Shown here in pieces: positions 34,101 to 41,583 of a stretch of DNA of 64,000 bases (position 1 is its first letter; each line of letters starts with the position of its first letter). Origin of the DNA: an uncultured Clostridia bacterium (GTDB lineage Bacteria > Bacillota > Clostridia > Christensenellales > UBA1242). The position numbers and the translations under genes are program-made. The notes beneath the pieces were generated by a model. It searched no databases and was not told the DNA's origin. It saw only the letters and a program-made list of their open reading frames with translations. The stretch is from NCBI GenBank assembly GCA_934793215.1, contig CAKVOP010000003.1, forward strand, positions 70,691-134,690, read 5' to 3'.

Positions 34101-35410
34101 CTCGTTATGCCGTATACACACAAGCATTCAAAGGTGCATCTATTGAAAATTTAGTGATAGGAAGTGGAGTTTCATCACTTGGCGCTAGGTCGTTTAATGG
34201 TTGCAAAAATCTTAAAACAATAAACATGTCTTCTGCCAGCGAACTTAAAGTACTCGGCGATGGAGTATTTCAAGGTTGTGGAAATGCCACTGAAATTAAT
34301 ATTCCAGAAAGTGTGGAGACGATTGGCGGTTCTGCATTCTATGCAATGAATTCTATCAAATCGCTTGATTTAAGTCACCTCACAAATGTCACAACTATTG
34401 AGGCGAGCACATTTCAAGAGATGAAAAGGGTGGAAAGTATAGTTCTTCCAAGTTCAATAACTACAATCAATAGCAAGGCTTTTACCGGAACTGACAGACT
34501 TCTTACTCTTACTATCCCAGAGAGCGTTGAGAATTTAAGTGAAGATATCTTTGCTACTTTTGATTACTATAAAACTCGCCCAACAGCAGGTCACCTTATT
34601 GGGATTGTTAACCTTTCTCAAAATAGTGGCGTAAAGAATAACCTTATTACCGCTGTAAGCAGAATAAATCGACCAAATGGGTATACACAAATTTATTCTC
34701 AACCAACAACCGAAAGAGAAATGGGTATCACAAGAACTTTTGCTAAAATTTCAACAGCAAGTTACGGTGAATCTTGTGTTAGAACAGTGGTTGAAGAAAA
34801 CACTGACTCAAATTCGGTGTTTGATGCAAAGGCTGGCGAATTTATCTGGCTCACAAGAGGTGGCAACAAAATGCTCGCAGGTTATTATAGTCCTGCCGGA
34901 TTGAAAGCAGAAACTGCAACTGATGAATATTACGAACTTAAATTGCCGGAAAGTGGCTACAGCGAAATTATGGCTAACTTTGCTCATTATGAAAACAATA
35001 TGATTAAAGTTACAATTCCTTCGTGTGTGACCAAAATTGGTGCTTCCGCTTTCCAAAACTGCAAAATGCTTGCAAGCGTTGATATTCCAGATTCGGTTAC
35101 TGAAATTGGAGACTACGCTTTCCAAGACATTGCAAATTCAACAAGCGAAGTGCTGACTAGTGTTAAAATTCCAACAAGTGTAGTTTCACTTGGTGCGGGT
35201 GCGTTTGCTGGTTGTGCACATCTTGAAAAAATTTACATTGATAGTATCAGCGTATGGGCAAACTTTACACCAACACAGGTATTTTCTGGTAAAAACCTAA
35301 CAACAGAAGTTTATGTTTTAGAGTCTATCATTGCTGGTGGACAGACAAACGCAAACTATTCGACGGGAGAACTTGTGGACGGTTACTATAAAATGGTTAA
35401 GAATTCGTAG
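31184..35410 (+). CDS. Large membrane-anchored protein with InlB-type and BspA-type leucine-rich repeats
   Basis: 1408 residues. A charged cytoplasmic N-terminus (1-27) is followed by a membrane helix (28-48) and an extracellular part. Residues about 50-620 hold about seven beta modules, each ending in a block like YSFxMPxxNVTI, the pattern of divergent InlB/Flg_new repeats. Residues about 640-1380 carry BspA/TpLRR-type leucine-rich repeats (GAFxxTKITEVSLPETVTEIGAYAF). Such proteins bind host or bacterial surface ligands. There is no C-terminal LPxTG, so anchoring is through the N-terminal helix. AGGAGG lies 8 nt before the ATG. It is monocistronic; a T-box leader starts about 100 bp downstream. 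Confidence 0.88.
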   Translation: MNNDKILKEEEKLEAESVKNKSKRKGIIIGALTAGALAVAGVATGIALSKPTFLDIIVDSTGVVTINGEVVENGELSYKKGDRIVLVANRVEGYSFDGWYFNDGKIEGATGMSYEFILSEATQGKYEARYVKENYSIEVVQENQEDISGIEVNGDSSTNASIDDVISFVVADKTSEGELARPYYQKTGEDAKHYISQVEGKYVFSMPGSGVKIGIDYDLIDYRIEKADVQNGSFEIRKGENIVSSANKGDTLLIIPFADEGYKIKKVSYLVEGDENPTEITINSDGEYIFEMQACPVKFIVEFEKRAFTVTAGDNIINLSSENVLFGETVTFGVSAKDPKEYTLKVYYTVGDSAIQHEVIAENGIYSFDMPAGNVTIIGEYTARTYNVLKNEENAQYILSLPTTAQFNSTVSFKVASRPRYVIERVYFVGNENGVETDIPSNNDVYSFTMPAENVTINVIYNSKTHAIENRTPDFIKNLDAGADIGDEVSFKVLDRNGYAISKVYYLIDDVETLIAETGEHGIYSFEMPNRDIAVVAEYNIIHYTITKSPTENGSFAVLKNGEGAGSATIEDVLTVSISPNENYIINELYYQIDGQATKINILLTDGEYKFDMPAGNITITATFKSIITSVTENGLYYSLDYEAGEATIMGFDVTATDKTTVLIPATVTVPENNDRVYKVVAIRDADSFTKRGFGSHCVNGAFQDTDVENIDFSNATNLKYIGTGAFMGTKITEVSLPETVTEIGAYAFRTCQNLTRADFSKATQLKAVPYGCFYVDFNEFTTPTYSLTTFLAPTSLERIEADAFFTSGIAQIDLSMCENLNLVGYGAFESAINLRTAKLPKGNSGNKIVIESNAFKSTDSLLTIELPKYGEIKDNAFADAKNLIELVKFGGDYVSQTDIGRLGLSQNSGLPAGISVSIVDESKIKVGQNFAYYVIKEDSNVEVPYVLYYFGKSNDVTISRDNLNADLNEQHSRYAVYTQAFKGASIENLVIGSGVSSLGARSFNGCKNLKTINMSSASELKVLGDGVFQGCGNATEINIPESVETIGGSAFYAMNSIKSLDLSHLTNVTTIEASTFQEMKRVESIVLPSSITTINSKAFTGTDRLLTLTIPESVENLSEDIFATFDYYKTRPTAGHLIGIVNLSQNSGVKNNLITAVSRINRPNGYTQIYSQPTTEREMGITRTFAKISTASYGESCVRTVVEENTDSNSVFDAKAGEFIWLTRGGNKMLAGYYSPAGLKAETATDEYYELKLPESGYSEIMANFAHYENNMIKVTIPSCVTKIGASAFQNCKMLASVDIPDSVTEIGDYAFQDIANSTSEVLTSVKIPTSVVSLGAGAFAGCAHLEKIYIDSISVWANFTPTQVFSGKNLTTEVYVLESIIAGGQTNANYSTGELVDGYYKMVKNS

Positions 35411-35506
35411 TGAAAGGCGGGATAAATTTTTAAATAAGTTTAAATTTGTTCTCTTGCATAGCGAAGTTTGCTTGACAAAATAAAACGCGGGGTATATACT
35501 AATCCC

Positions 35507-35706
35507 AGTTTAATGCGATGAGAAAGAGAGTAACTTTGCCCACTTGCAGTACAGAGAGGCATGTCGGTGGGAATTGCCCTGCAAAGCAAAGCGAAAAACA
35601 CTTTTGAGCAAAAACAAAATATCGAGAGGCTTTTTAAGCAAATTAGGTGGCACCGCGGATACAAATATTCGTCCTAATGTGATTTATATCGCATTAGGGC
35701 GTTTTT
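35507..35706 (+). ncRNA. T-box riboswitch, probably tRNA-Asn-sensing
   Basis: The T-box core AGGTGGCACCGCGG lies at 35645-35658, followed by the terminator GTCCTAATG...CATTAGGGC (35671-35700) and a T-run. Stem I lies at about 35515-35610 with an AGAGAGTAA stretch on its 5' side typical of the specifier-loop region. On the 3' side the triplet before a conserved A and the closing helix (AAAG 35523-35526 with CTTT 35601-35604) is AAC at 35597-35599, the codon for Asn. Uncharged tRNA-Asn would therefore stabilise the antiterminator and turn on aspS-asnS. Class certain, specifier moderately sure. Confidence 0.92.
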
Positions 35707-35738
35707 GTTTGTCCTTATTGCGAAAAATAGGAGGAAAA

Positions 35739-37019
35739 ATGACACATATTTCAAATTTAAAAGAGGGAAAAGTTAAGTTCCAAGGCATAGTTGAAACCGT
35801 GCGTGATAAGAAAAGCATGCAATTTGTTGTTTTGAGAGACTTTTCTGGGAAAATTCAAGTTACTGTTGACAAAACCGCTCACCCAGAAGTTGGCGAAGTA
35901 TTCGCCCATCTTCTTACAGGAGCAACTGTTGAAGTTGAAGGCGAACTTGTTAAAAGTGAATATGTAAAAATGGGAGGACAAGAAGTGCTTGCCGAAAGTG
36001 CAAGAATTACTTCTACGAGCGAAGCATATCCAATAGGACCTGAAAGCAGTATTGACCAAAGAATTGATTATCGTTGGCTTGACTTAAGACAAGAGAAGAA
36101 CCTTTTAATGTTTAAGGTTCAAACTCTTTTTACAAACGCTATGAGAGAATTTTTAGTTGATAAAGATTTCATAGAGATTCATTCTCCAAAACTTATTGGA
36201 ACTGCAAGTGAAAGTGGAAGCGAAGTGTTTGAGGTAAAATACTTTGACACAAAAGCGTATCTTGCTCAAAGTCCACAATTTTATAAACAAATGGCAATGA
36301 GTGCAGGATTTGGAAGAATTTTTGAATGTGGGCCAGTTTTCCGTGCTGAAAAATCACATTCAAGAAAACACGCAACCGAATTTACGGGTTTTGATATTGA
36401 ATTTAGTGGGATTGACTCTTTTGAAGATGTTATGAAACTGGAAGAGGAACTTTTAACTTATGCTCTTAAACGTGTGAAAGAAAAATATGGTGACGACATA
36501 AAGGAAATTTTTGGTGTTGATGTAGTTGTTCCATCTCTTCCATTCCCAAGAATTCGCCTGGCAGACCTTTATAAAGAACTTGAAACGCGATATGGACTAG
36601 TTGTCCCAGAAGATGAAAAGGACGACCTTTCAACCGAAGCAGAAAAACTTTGCAAAGATTTTGCTCGTGATGCTTATGGGCACGAATTCTTATTTGTTAC
36701 CGATTATGGTGCAAGAAAGAGAGCCTTCTATCATATGAGAAAAGATGGAATTCCACAAGGATATGACTTAATATGGAAAGGCGTCGAAATCACAACAGGT
36801 GCTCAAAGAGAACATAGATATGACATTCTAAAAAAACAGGCCGAAGAAAAAGGACTTGATAAAGACGTTGCTTTCTATCTTGAATTCTTTAAGTATGGCT
36901 GTATGCCTCATGGTGGGTTTGGCCTTGGACTTGACAGAATAACTATGAATTTGCTTGAACTTGCAAGCATTAAAGAGGCAATGTTTATCTTCCGCGGGCC
37001 AGACCGCTTGACACCATAA
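35739..37019 (+). CDS. aspS: Aspartyl-tRNA synthetase, archaeal/eukaryal type
   Basis: 426 residues from ATG 35739, with AGGAGG just upstream; the open frame extends back into the T-box and must be ignored. It has an N-terminal OB-fold anticodon domain (1-100) and a class II catalytic core with motif 2 (FECGPVFRAEKSHSRKHATEF) and motif 3 (GGFGLGLDRI). The bacterial GAD insertion and C-terminal extension (about 590 residues total in typical bacterial AspRS) are missing, so this is the short archaeal-type enzyme. In bacteria this type is often non-discriminating and charges tRNA-Asn with Asp. Here asnS follows directly, so tRNA specificity is an open point. Confidence 0.93.
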   Translation: MTHISNLKEGKVKFQGIVETVRDKKSMQFVVLRDFSGKIQVTVDKTAHPEVGEVFAHLLTGATVEVEGELVKSEYVKMGGQEVLAESARITSTSEAYPIGPESSIDQRIDYRWLDLRQEKNLLMFKVQTLFTNAMREFLVDKDFIEIHSPKLIGTASESGSEVFEVKYFDTKAYLAQSPQFYKQMAMSAGFGRIFECGPVFRAEKSHSRKHATEFTGFDIEFSGIDSFEDVMKLEEELLTYALKRVKEKYGDDIKEIFGVDVVVPSLPFPRIRLADLYKELETRYGLVVPEDEKDDLSTEAEKLCKDFARDAYGHEFLFVTDYGARKRAFYHMRKDGIPQGYDLIWKGVEITTGAQREHRYDILKKQAEEKGLDKDVAFYLEFFKYGCMPHGGFGLGLDRITMNLLELASIKEAMFIFRGPDRLTP

Positions 37020-37029
37020 AGGAGGGATT

Positions 37030-38418
37030 ATGAAAAGAACTGAAATAAAAGATTTATATAAGATATACCAAACTCTTGACGGACAGGAGGTTTCTCTTTC
37101 TGGTTGGGCAAGAACAATACGTGATTCAAAGAATATCGCTTTTATCGAGCTTAATGACGGCTTTTTCAAAAGCGTGCAAATAGTTGTTGAAAGAGAAAAA
37201 ATTGCCAATTACAACGACATTGTTAAAGAAAATGTGGGCACTTCTTTCCGTGTTTGCGGAAAAGTTGTTTTAACGCCTAATGCTCAACAACCTTTTGAAA
37301 TTTCTGCAACGGAGGTCGCAATTCTTGGATCTTGCGAAAGTGACTATCCTCTCCAAAAGAAGCGTCACACAATCGAGTTTTTACGTTCTATTCCAACAAT
37401 TCGTGCACGCGGAAACCTATTTAATGCCGTATTTAGAATTCGTTCAACCGCGGCATTCGCTATCCACAAATTTTTTAACGAGCGTAACTTCGTTTATATT
37501 CACACGCCAATTATCACAGCAAATGATTGCGAGGGTGCAGGAGATATGTTCCAAGTAACGACTCTTGACCTTGAAAATCCACCAAGAGTAGACGGGAAGG
37601 TAGATTATAGTCAAGATTTCTTTGGTAAAAAGGTGTCATTGACAGTTTCAGGACAACTTCATGAAGAGCCTCTTACTCATGCCTTTGGCAAAACATACAC
37701 CTTTGGGCCAACATTCCGTGCTGAAAACTCAAACACTTCTCGTCATGCAGCCGAATTTTGGATGATGGAACCCGAAATGTGCTTTGTTGACCTTGACGGA
37801 CTTATGGACAACGAGGAAGAACTCATCAAATATGTTATCTCGTATGTTATGAAAGAGTGCCCAAGCGAACTTGAATTCTTGAATAAATTTGTAGATACAG
37901 GTCTTCTTGAAAGATTACAAAATGTCGTTAGTCACGAGTTTGTTCGTCTAGATTACACTGATGCCATAGAGATTCTTAAAAAAGCACCAGTAGAATTTGT
38001 TTTTCCAGTTGAGTGGGGCATTGACCTTCAAAGCGAACATGAAAGATATCTTACCGAGCAAGTTTATAAAAAACCAGTTTTCTTGAAAAACTATCCAAAA
38101 GATATTAAGGCTTTCTATATGCGTCAAAATGATGATGGCAAAACTGTTGCCGCAGTCGATCTTCTTGTCCCTGGAATTGGCGAACTTATTGGAGGAAGCC
38201 AAAGAGAAGAACGTTACGACAGACTTGTTAAGCGAATGAATGAACTTGGTCTTAACATGGGAGAATATTCATGGTATCTTGACACTCGACGTTATGGCGC
38301 TTGTGTTCACTCTGGATATGGCGTCGGGTTTGAAAGACTTGTAATGTACCTTACAGGCGTTTCAAACATTCGCGATGTTGAGATATTCCCTCGTACAGTG
38401 GGCTCTATTCAAGGCTAG
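37030..38418 (+). CDS. asnS: Asparaginyl-tRNA synthetase
   Basis: 462 residues. It charges tRNA-Asn directly with asparagine. It has an OB-fold N-terminus with SGWARTIRDSKNIAFIELNDG, a class II core with motif 1 near FNERNFVYIHTP, the AsnRS signature LTVSGQLHEEPLTHAFGKTYTFGPTFRAENSNTSRHAAEFWMMEPEM (motif 2) and motif 3 GYGVGFERLVMYLTG. GGAGGG lies 6 nt before the ATG, 10 bp after aspS, so both are in one T-box-controlled operon. A terminator lies about 180 bp downstream. Confidence 0.95.
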   Translation: MKRTEIKDLYKIYQTLDGQEVSLSGWARTIRDSKNIAFIELNDGFFKSVQIVVEREKIANYNDIVKENVGTSFRVCGKVVLTPNAQQPFEISATEVAILGSCESDYPLQKKRHTIEFLRSIPTIRARGNLFNAVFRIRSTAAFAIHKFFNERNFVYIHTPIITANDCEGAGDMFQVTTLDLENPPRVDGKVDYSQDFFGKKVSLTVSGQLHEEPLTHAFGKTYTFGPTFRAENSNTSRHAAEFWMMEPEMCFVDLDGLMDNEEELIKYVISYVMKECPSELEFLNKFVDTGLLERLQNVVSHEFVRLDYTDAIEILKKAPVEFVFPVEWGIDLQSEHERYLTEQVYKKPVFLKNYPKDIKAFYMRQNDDGKTVAAVDLLVPGIGELIGGSQREERYDRLVKRMNELGLNMGEYSWYLDTRRYGACVHSGYGVGFERLVMYLTGVSNIRDVEIFPRTVGSIQG

Positions 38419-38673
38419 TAAACAAACTTGTCTGTTTTCGTTTATTAAATTTTAATATGTTAAGTTTCGGTAAACAAGTCGGCTTTATCGCTCGTTAGAA
38501 TTAAAATTCTTATGCAATTATCTCAAGCGTGAGAGACTGCTTGTTTTTCGGCTATGGTTAAAAAATAATGGGCTTCGACAGGCGAATTCACAATCATAAA
38601 AAAAGACAACCCGTCTCAATGGCGGGTTGTTTTTAGTCAAAAAACGACAAAAAATTGCAATATTTATAAAAAG
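38419..38673. other. 3' region of asnS with terminator
   Basis: A strong hairpin ACAACCCG / CGGGTTGT followed by a T-run lies at 38598-38636 and ends the aspS-asnS transcript. The 180 bp before it contain no gene or known RNA; a TTCGACA (38574-38580) occurs but no promoter faces it. Confidence 0.7.
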
Positions 38674-38742
38674 TTATCCACAAAATGTCGACTTATCCAC
38701 ATTTTCGTACCACTTATCCACAATTAATTTAAGTTATCCACA
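38674..38742 (+). promoter_or_regulatory. Cluster of four perfect DnaA boxes
   Basis: TTATCCACA occurs at 38674-38682, 38693-38701, 38714-38722 and 38734-38742, all in the same orientation with start-to-start distances of 19, 21 and 20 bp (about two helical turns). The last box covers the final codons of the pseudouridine synthase. The site is between convergent genes, so it is not an ordinary promoter. It could be part of an origin region or a DnaA-titrating or reactivating locus. Confidence 0.85.
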
Positions 38743-39560
38743 TTTACAAATGGTGGAAAACAAGAGAACTCTTGACCATTGAGATAAGATAGTGGAGATG
38801 ATAGGTTTAAAAATTTTAAGTGATAAGAATGCAACCGTTGAGTTTTTGCCTTAAATTTTTTGTTGTCTTCATTCTTGCCGTATTTTCCATCGCCGATTAT
38901 TGGGTGCCCTAAATATGCAAGGCTGGCTCTTATTTGGTGGGTTTTTCCTGTGAGCAAGGTCGCTTCAACCAGAGAGGACGAGGAAGAAGATTTGATTGTG
39001 TTAAAAATGGTGGCAATTTCCATACTATTTTTAATGGCTTTCTCGTAAATTTTGACAAGGCTTTTTTCGGCATCTTTTACTAGAAAGGCCTTAAATACGA
39101 AGTTTTTAAAGTTTGTCTTACCAACAACTTCTGTCAAATATTTCTTTTCTATATTCCCACTTGAAAAACCTTGAATAAGTGATTCCAAACTTATCTTGTT
39201 TTTTGCCAATATTGTAAGTCCTGTTGTGTTGCGGTCGAGCCTATGTACAGCAAGAGCAGATAGTTTGTCGGCAAGTCCACCTTTTCCTTCAATTTCAATT
39301 CCGCTGGGCTTGTTTACGATGATGATATTTTGATCCTCAAATATAATATCGAACTTTTTCTCTTCAATCATTGACAAGTCGTAAAACACAGTGATTTCAC
39401 TATCCTTGTCAACCATTATGTTTTCTTTGATTCTAAAATCATCAATACGTATATCTTTTTGCCTTAAAAGTTTGTTGACTGACTGATAAGAGAATCCTTT
39501 ATCACACAAAATATTAGCGATTTTATCTTTTTTATCCGCTTTAAATATTAATTTTTCCAT
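38724..39560 (-). CDS. RluA-family RNA pseudouridine synthase
   Basis: 278 residues from the ATG at 39560. It has an N-terminal S4-like RNA-binding domain (about 10-65) and a catalytic domain with the active-site AVHRLDRNTTGL (the Asp is the nucleophile), the KKYLTEVVG block and the TGKTHQIRASLAYLGHPIIGDGKYG signature. It isomerises uridine in 23S rRNA or tRNA; which position is not readable. There is no ribosome binding site; TATTAT ends 6 nt before the ATG, so a leaderless message is likely. An alternative ATG at 39578 would precede the transcription start. Confidence 0.92.
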   Translation of the reverse strand: MEKLIFKADKKDKIANILCDKGFSYQSVNKLLRQKDIRIDDFRIKENIMVDKDSEITVFYDLSMIEEKKFDIIFEDQNIIIVNKPSGIEIEGKGGLADKLSALAVHRLDRNTTGLTILAKNKISLESLIQGFSSGNIEKKYLTEVVGKTNFKNFVFKAFLVKDAEKSLVKIYEKAIKNSMEIATIFNTIKSSSSSSLVEATLLTGKTHQIRASLAYLGHPIIGDGKYGKNEDNKKFKAKTQRLHSYHLKFLNLSSPLSYLNGQEFSCFPPFVNVDNLN

Positions 39561-39641
39561 AAACCAATAATACAACATTTCTTTTTAAAAAACTATCATT
39601 TTTGATTTAAAAATAAAATATAAATAGATAGAGGAGAGTTT

Positions 39642-39893
39642 ATGGTTAAAAATTTAGTAATAAATGGTGATTGTATGGAAATCTCTGGTGCGACAAAGGT
39701 TGTTTCTTCCAGCCCAACACAAGCAGTCGTTGAAACAAATGAAGGTGGAATTTTGGTTAGCGGAACAGATATTGAGGTTAAAAAGTTGAATTTAGAAGAA
39801 GGGCAAGTCGTTTTTGCTGGGAAATTTACAATGTTAAAATTTGGTTTGGCAACGGGAAAGAAACCTTCACTATTAAAGAGAATTTTTAAATAA
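39642..39893 (+). CDS. yabP: Sporulation protein YabP
   Basis: 83 residues, typical length for YabP/YqfC. The pattern NLVINGDCMEISGATKVVSSSPTQAVVETNEGGILVSGTDIEVKKLNLEEGQVVFAGK is the YabP fold. In Bacillus YabP is needed for spore cortex assembly and is made in the mother cell. GAGGAG precedes the ATG. The stop overlaps the YabQ start by 1 nt (TAATG), and the order yabP-yabQ-divIC is conserved in sporulating Firmicutes. Confidence 0.9.
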   Translation: MVKNLVINGDCMEISGATKVVSSSPTQAVVETNEGGILVSGTDIEVKKLNLEEGQVVFAGKFTMLKFGLATGKKPSLLKRIFK

Positions 39894-40270
39894 TGCTATA
39901 TCCCACCTTAAATCAGCCACTTACAATTCTAGCAATCTTTTTAGTAGGGCTTGCAAGTGGAGTAATTGTTGATATAGGAAGACTGCTGGCGTCGCTAATT
40001 GGTGGACAGAAGTATTCTCGCCATTTTTTCGACTTTTTGGCGGTAATCATCTCGTGTGCACTGCTTTTATTCACCAATTTGAAGGTAAACTATGGGCAAT
40101 TTAGACTTTATGTTATTTTAATTTTTTTACTTTCACTTGCTCTTGAAAGATTTTTATCTAAAATTCTATGGACAACCATAGCGTCAAAATGCTATACTAG
40201 CATTGAGAATGTTAAGAAAAAACTCTTTTTAAGGAAGAAAAGTGGAAGAAAAAAAGAAAAACAAAATTAA
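39893..40270 (+). CDS. yabQ: Spore cortex protein YabQ
   Basis: 125 residues with three to four membrane segments (about 9-33, 45-62, 68-88) and a strongly basic C-terminus. YabQ is a membrane protein needed for cortex formation in sporulation. Identity comes from the FLVGLASGVIVDIGRLL start and its position directly after yabP. It overlaps the following short gene by 29 nt. Confidence 0.88.
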   Translation: MLYPTLNQPLTILAIFLVGLASGVIVDIGRLLASLIGGQKYSRHFFDFLAVIISCALLLFTNLKVNYGQFRLYVILIFLLSLALERFLSKILWTTIASKCYTSIENVKKKLFLRKKSGRKKEKQN

Positions 40271-40415
40271 AAAGTGGCTTATTTGGGGTGGATTTGTCTT
40301 CCTTATAGTTTTTGTGGTTGTGACAAGCACTGTGCTTCACGCTAAAAAGGCAGAACTTGATCGTATAAAGAATGAAAATGATAGAATAACAGAGCAAACT
40401 ATTTTTATGGTTTAG
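40242..40415 (+). CDS. divIC: Minimal DivIC/FtsB-like protein
   Basis: 57 residues, GTG start at 40242 with AAGGAAG 6 nt upstream. A Lys-rich cytoplasmic N-terminus, one membrane helix (about 13-31) and a short heptad stretch (AKKAELDRIKNENDRITEQT) give the layout of DivIC, which acts with FtsL at the division septum. Gene order yabP-yabQ-divIC supports it. It is far shorter than the usual 90-125 residues: after about 20 coiled-coil residues it stops at TAG. It may be a minimal form or a truncated gene. Confidence 0.65.
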   Translation: MEEKKKNKIKKWLIWGGFVFLIVFVVVTSTVLHAKKAELDRIKNENDRITEQTIFMV

Positions 40416-40470
40416 AATTAAGTCTATAACACAGCACCAAAAAAGGTGTGCCAATGATATTACAAAAAAC

Positions 40471-40530
40471 AAAATGGGAACAAAAAGTGAACGACGAGTT
40501 ATGAGACAAACAATCCTGTTCCCGTTTTAT
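40471..40530 (+). terminator. Candidate long-loop terminator after yabPQ-divIC
   Basis: AAAATGGGAACA / TGTTCCCGTTTT stem with a loop of about 34 nt. The long loop makes the call tentative. Confidence 0.45.
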
Positions 40531-40613
40531 TACTAGGTTTGCTTATAGAAATGGTTACAAATTGAAATAGAAATAAAATTTTTAAATTTTTTAGAAAATC
40601 TACTAAAATTTTA

Positions 40614-40642
40614 TTGACAAAATAAATTTTTTTTGGTATTAT
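40614..40642 (+). promoter_or_regulatory. Strong promoter of the tRNA-Asn unit
   Basis: Perfect TTGACA, 17-nt spacer, TATTAT. The start point is near 40650, before the degenerate tRNA-Asn copy, so both the copy and the intact tRNA would be on one transcript. Confidence 0.85.
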
Positions 40643-40680
40643 TTCATTGCAATCATTTTAAAGATGCTTGCTAATTAGTA

Positions 40681-40779
40681 TTCCTCAATAATTCAGTGGT
40701 GGAGTGCGGGGCTGAACGCCAACGAAGTGCGTACGAAGTGAAACGGAGTTAAACCGATAAGGTTGACTGCCGAGTGCCA
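40681..40779 (+). pseudogene. Degenerate tRNA-Asn copy with an insert in the anticodon loop
   Basis: The segment follows the intact tRNA-Asn in order: TTCCTCAATAATTCAGTGGTGGAG (acceptor and D arm, sharing 12 nt exactly in TCAGTGGTGGAG), GGGGCTG, then about 33 extra bases containing the repeated word CGAAGTG, then GTTAAACCGATA and a 3' end GAGTGCCA. Compared with the intact gene at 40795, the insert interrupts the anticodon loop between CTG and GTTAA, and the T arm is eroded. It cannot be a working tRNA unless the insert is removed. Confidence 0.6.
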
Positions 40780-40794
40780 CAAAAAATTTAATAT

Positions 40795-40869
40795 TCCCCA
40801 GTAGCTCAGTGGTGGAGCGCTCGGCTGTTAACCGATAGGCCGTAGGTTCGAATCCTACCTGGGGAGCCA
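40795..40869 (+). tRNA. tRNA-Asn (GUU)
   Basis: 75 nt. Acceptor TCCCCAG / CTGGGGA, discriminator G, encoded CCA. The D arm, anticodon loop CTGTTAA (GUU) and T arm GTAGG TTCGAAT CCTAC fold normally. The outermost anticodon-stem pair is a C-U mismatch. It is the likely effector for the T-box of aspS-asnS 5 kb away. Confidence 0.95.
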
Positions 40870-40870
40870 G

Positions 40871-40902
40871 TAAAGAGATTGTCTTAAAGACAATCTTTTT
40901 TT
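40871..40902 (+). terminator. Terminator after tRNA-Asn
   Basis: AGATTGTC / GACAATCT hairpin and seven T. Confidence 0.9.
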
Positions 40903-41583
40903 GCCAAAAAGTGATAAAGAGTTTGTAAGAATAAATTATAATAGTTGCATTGTTTGTTAATTGTCTTTACTAGACGATTACAAAACTGAAGCGAACAATT
41001 TGAAAAAAGTTTCTATTATATTTATGAAACAAAAATTGTCTTTCCCCAATTAAATAAATGTGTACTGGATATGAATTTATCTTCGCCACTTTCTTACAAC
41101 TTACAATAAAATAATTTCTGCACAAAACTATTTAATAGGGGTGCTGTATTTGTGCTCATTTGAGCGATGTGCAAGCTCTAAACGCAAAGCAATGAACGAT
41201 AAGAAATTAGAAATATAATTTTGACAAAATTTCAATCATAATTTAAATTAAAATCAAGAAAAAACATCTTTTTTTAATTAAAAATCGAAAACAATATGTT
41301 GATTTTTTTCTAATATCATAATATTTTATAAAATTTCAAGTCTTTATTTTAAATTTTTTTATATTTAAGCAATTTAAAACAAATTATTAAATTTTGATTC
41401 ATTTATTAGCCTTAAAAATAAGGGAATGAAAACGTTGTGAGAAATAAAGTTATAAAAGTTTTTTTATTTCAAAAAGAAATAGAATTTAAAAATTAATATA
41501 TTTATATATTAAAAATCTTCTCCTTTTGCTTTGTAAAAGATTAAAAAAATGTTATTATGGAAATATTAAAGGAAGAGGATTAT
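40903..41583 (+). promoter_or_regulatory. AT-rich leader with promoter of the giant lipoprotein gene
   Basis: About 680 bp, very AT-rich, without a coding frame of quality. Near its end TTGTAA (41531), 16-nt spacer, TATTAT (41553-41558) form a promoter, followed by AGGAAGAGG (41570-41578) just before ATG 41584. Confidence 0.5.

Noticed and set aside
35544..35738. N-terminal extension of AspRS
   Set aside because: This part is the T-box leader; the ATG at 35739 has AGGAGG and matches the family start.
38419..38600. Possible tmRNA or small RNA after asnS (GGCTTCGACAGG)
   Set aside because: The short tmRNA-like word has no matching tRNA-like 3' part or tag frame.
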